Positions 61,001 through 64,000 of a DNA stretch of 64,000 nt are shown here, piece by piece (the stretch's first letter is position 1; each line of letters opens with the position of its first letter). The notes beneath the pieces are model-generated. The model ran no database searches, was not told the origin of the DNA, and was given only the letters and a program-made list of their open reading frames with translations. The DNA lies in NCBI RefSeq assembly GCF_900091525.1, contig NZ_FMCU01000017.1, positions 90,655 to 154,654 of the forward strand, given 5' to 3'. A program made the translations under genes and the position numbers. Origin of the DNA: Micromonospora matsumotoense. Its GTDB lineage: Bacteria > Actinomycetota > Actinomycetes > Mycobacteriales > Micromonosporaceae.

Positions 61001-64000
61001 GAATGTTCAACCACGACTGCTCAATCATGTCGCCGATGGACTTAAGCCGCCGAGCGTCGAATCTGACATGTGCATCCTCGTCGGAAACAATCTGAACCCG
61101 GACCAATGGGCCGACGAAGAAAAGGGACTCGGATTCAACCTAATCCCAGTCAACAGATCGGAATTGCAGTCCGGAACGGCTCCTGGCATGGCTGCAGTTC
61201 TTGCTGGCCATTTAGCTCGAGTTGATCATTTCGCTTTTGTTCGCCCCCTCAACAACAAGGCGGCCTTCTTCGGCAGGTCCCAGGACATCCAACGCATTAA
61301 GGCCTTATTGACGCAAGGTCAGCACGTTGGGGTCTTCGGCCTCAAGAAGGCTGGCAAGAGTTCACTAGTCAATCGAATTGCGCTTGAGTTGCGTGAGGCT
61401 GGATGGTCAATAATTCAAATTGACCTCCAACGCGAAGGGACAGCGGCGGACAACCTCCGTCGACTATTGTTGCAGCGGACGCTTGACGAGGCCGACCGAG
61501 CTCGCTTCGTGGGCAGTCGAATAGCAGGTAGTCAAGCAGTTGACGCTGTTTCGCAAAGCCGCAGCGCTTGGGTCGACCAACTCGATTATGCCCTAGCGCT
61601 CCACAGGAACGCAGAGGGCGTCCTCATAGTTATCGACGAGATCGATCTACTGCTTCCCGGACGTACCTTCGAGGCTGCCACGACGAGTGAGGCGCAGTTG
61701 GCAACGATCGGTGTGCTTCAACAACTGCGCGGCCTGACGGACGACCTGCACAACAATCGCGCACGCAAGTCCCCCGTCCTTCTCACAGCGGGCACTGACG
61801 CAGATCTTTTTGGCAGCTCCTTCATTGAGGAGCGTCCAAACCCTCTCTGGGCTATGGTCGACTTCCATTATCTCGGCCCGTTGGACCTTGCAGAGACTAG
61901 CGACATGGTACGGACCCTCGGGCGGCGATCGGGGTTGAACTTTACAGAAGGTTCCGTTATTCACCAGCTATTCGATGATTACGGCGGACACCCGCTCGTT
62001 ACGAGAACGGCTTGTTCTAGTATCCACAGAAGGGTGAAGGCGGAGCAGGTTCCGTACTCCGTCTCCACCCAGGATGTAGTGCGTGTTGCCAAGCGGCCAG
62101 GACCCAAAACGGCGCCGCAGCTAGCGCGCGACATACCTCAGCAGTTCATGGCTTTATTCCCAGATGAGGCACCACTCCTTCGACCCCTCCTTGAAGGAGG
62201 CACCGAATTGATCAATCCCGACGATGCGCCGTATGCCGTCGAGTACGGAGTCCTCACCGAAGATGGGCGACTTAGGCTCGGCATCCTAAGAAGGGGCTAA
62301 TTAGTGTACGACTTTCCTTCTTGGACGGAACTGCGACGGGCGATCCACTCGAAAATGTTGCAGAGCCGCATTATCAACCTCATAGGACTGTCGGACTCTG
62401 GACGAACATCCTTACTGGCCTTAATTGTGCGCGACTGGAGGTCCGCTGGGTTTGTGGCGATCGTTATCGATGGCACATCGACGCCCGAGACCTTTCGCGT
62501 TGACGCGCAGGAGCAGTTGACTGGAACGGACCCCTGGCTAGTAGCTGTAGACGACTTCGACACTCTACTGAATGGACCTTCGGGAGGTCAGTGGAACGAC
62601 GTCCTGAACGGGCATTGCGTGAATGTGAAGCTCGGAGAAAAGTCGCCTGCGGTGATCTTAGTCAGCGATTCTCGTTTTAGCCTGCTGGACCTTGCGCGCA
62701 GATCGCTAATCGCCGACGCAATCAGCGATACTGTGGCGCCCCCGCAGATCTCTGTTGGCGATCTAGTTGCTGTCGGATGGAAAAGCAGCAGCGAGGCACG
62801 CCAAGCACTTGATCAATATGGCTCATTTCCAAGACTGCTTACGAAATCCAGGGCCGGCTGCGTTGAGGCAGGTATTGCAGATTCGATCCTCCTATCAGTT
62901 GTACCTGGGGTGACCGGCGCCCTCGCGCAAAGGCTGCGCCAACTGACACGCCGAAATGGTGTTAAGTCGCAGCCACACGCTATGGATGTCCACCTCTCTC
63001 CGCTACTTTCGCGAGATGGTGGTCAGGTTATGTGCGCCGCCCATTTTGTCCATGCTGGATGCGCGCAACTGATTGAAGGTGCTAGTCAATTCTGGCCGCG
63101 AAGTCTACAGGACTCGGCGAGACGATTCGCGTCGCGGCTCTTCTTGTCCGAAGAGGCAATTTGGTTGGATCGTTATATCGGGTCTACGCCCCGCCAGCTC
63201 GTAAAATTTCTTGACCTAGTTGCCGGGGTTCGTGGAAAGTTCAAGCTCCGGATCCTCAGTGAGCTGTCCTCTGTCAATGTCATCGCTGGTGCCAACAAGC
63301 AATTCGTAAAGACAGAGTTCGCAAGACTTACTGAAGGCGGCTTCGATGTGCGATGGCAGACATTGCATCCGAACGACGTGCGAACCGTCCATGCCCGGCA
63401 GCTAATATTCCCCAATGTTCCCGGAATTTATCACCTACCGCCAGTCGATCGACTCCTCGATACAGCGGCAGTTGGCAACGAGGTCGACGCATTTATTTCT
63501 AAATTTGGTGATTGGGAAGCAGGTGAGCGCCTCTGGTCCCAGTCCTCGAACTGGCTTTGATCAGTGCCAGGCTAATTCAGAGGCCAAGGAGCAGGTCGTG
63601 GCACACTCATTTGCCGCGATCCGCGTGCTTTACCGGGATCATCGTGCGTCGAGCCTGCCCGGGCGTACGGAGCCGGACAGGAGGGACGAAGTTCAGCCGA
63701 TGATGGCGGCGAGAGTGGGGTTCGCAGCTCGCGTCGTGGTCGACGGCTGCGGTGAGCAGTCTGGCGGTTGCTGAAGAAGCTGGGACTGCAGTTTCACCTG
63801 CCAGTTCGTCGGGAGCCGGGTCGCCGACCTCCACCCGCAGACCCGGAACTGCGGCGTCGGGTCGGCTGATCAGCCGGTCCGTCGACGGCACCAGGGCTGG
63901 AGAACGACACCGAAGGCGCTGCAGGACGGGAAGACCTCGCTGGCGGCCATTGCGACGCCGCGATCTGGGCCCCGGTGACCGGCAGGGTGGGCGAGACCTG

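Overview
The window is chromosomal DNA from a high-GC actinobacterium. It is most like Micromonosporaceae (Micromonospora or Salinispora type), judging from GC-rich codon thirds, many GTG starts, leaderless-looking promoters, CBM2-bearing cellulases, an XRE/flavoprotein regulatory pair and the mec-cysO-cysM cluster. The assignment rests on gene content only; no rRNA is present.

Layout. 0-13 kb: aquaporin (cut by the window edge), HesB-like protein, T4 beta-like protein, a secreted expansin-CBM2 protein, an orphan OmpR-type regulator, a cupin, threonine synthase, an aldo/keto reductase, a secreted GH12-CBM2 endoglucanase behind a CebR-like operator, an IclR regulator facing a FAD monooxygenase, and cytochrome oxidase subunit I. 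13.7-21.5 kb: MFS exporter, NAD salvage pair (pncA, pncB), a large LuxR-family ATPase regulator and a degenerate dynamin-like protein. 21.5-26.8 kb: clpS, DUF2017, then a protein-carrier cysteine pathway (mec, cysO, cysM), an RNase Z-like hydrolase, rph and rdgB. 27.1-35.2 kb: a complete histidine-utilisation operon (hutU, M20 amidohydrolase, hutF, hutI, hutH) led by an RpiR regulator with a perfect palindrome in front. 35.3-43.5 kb: LCP protein, methyltransferase, second expansin, GNAT, tRNA-Leu, bcp and a nickel/cobalt ECF transporter behind a Nur-like box. 43.7-54 kb: MauE-DsbA-membrane protein operon divergent from copCD-ycnI (extracytoplasmic copper and thiol functions), GT87, orn, tRNA-His and two tandem L,D-transpeptidase lipoproteins.

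From tRNA-Lys (54.15 kb) to the end the content is accessory. 54.5-60.4 kb is a compact RiPP locus: a divergent XRE-TPR/flavoprotein pair, a shared operator of two GGTGCACC palindromes, three small genes, a GrrM/AmcB-like radical SAM-SPASM enzyme, a precursor peptide with two FDN/S-WDN repeats, a pentapeptide-repeat protein (possible self-immunity) and an XRE regulator, nearly all overlapping by 4-7 bp. It is followed by a visibly lower-GC two-gene module (60.8-63.6 kb) of paired P-loop ATPases. One has an intact Walker A. The other has an Arg in place of the Walker lysine and a possible PLD/MIT_C-like C-terminus. This pair is a candidate undescribed defence system.

The most notable points are the RiPP locus with its putative immunity protein, the ATPase pair, a CysO carrier with a 40-residue tail after its diglycine next to a JAMM protease, the Nur-like box on the metal transporter, and about a dozen genes whose -10 hexamer lies 5-7 nt before the start codon.
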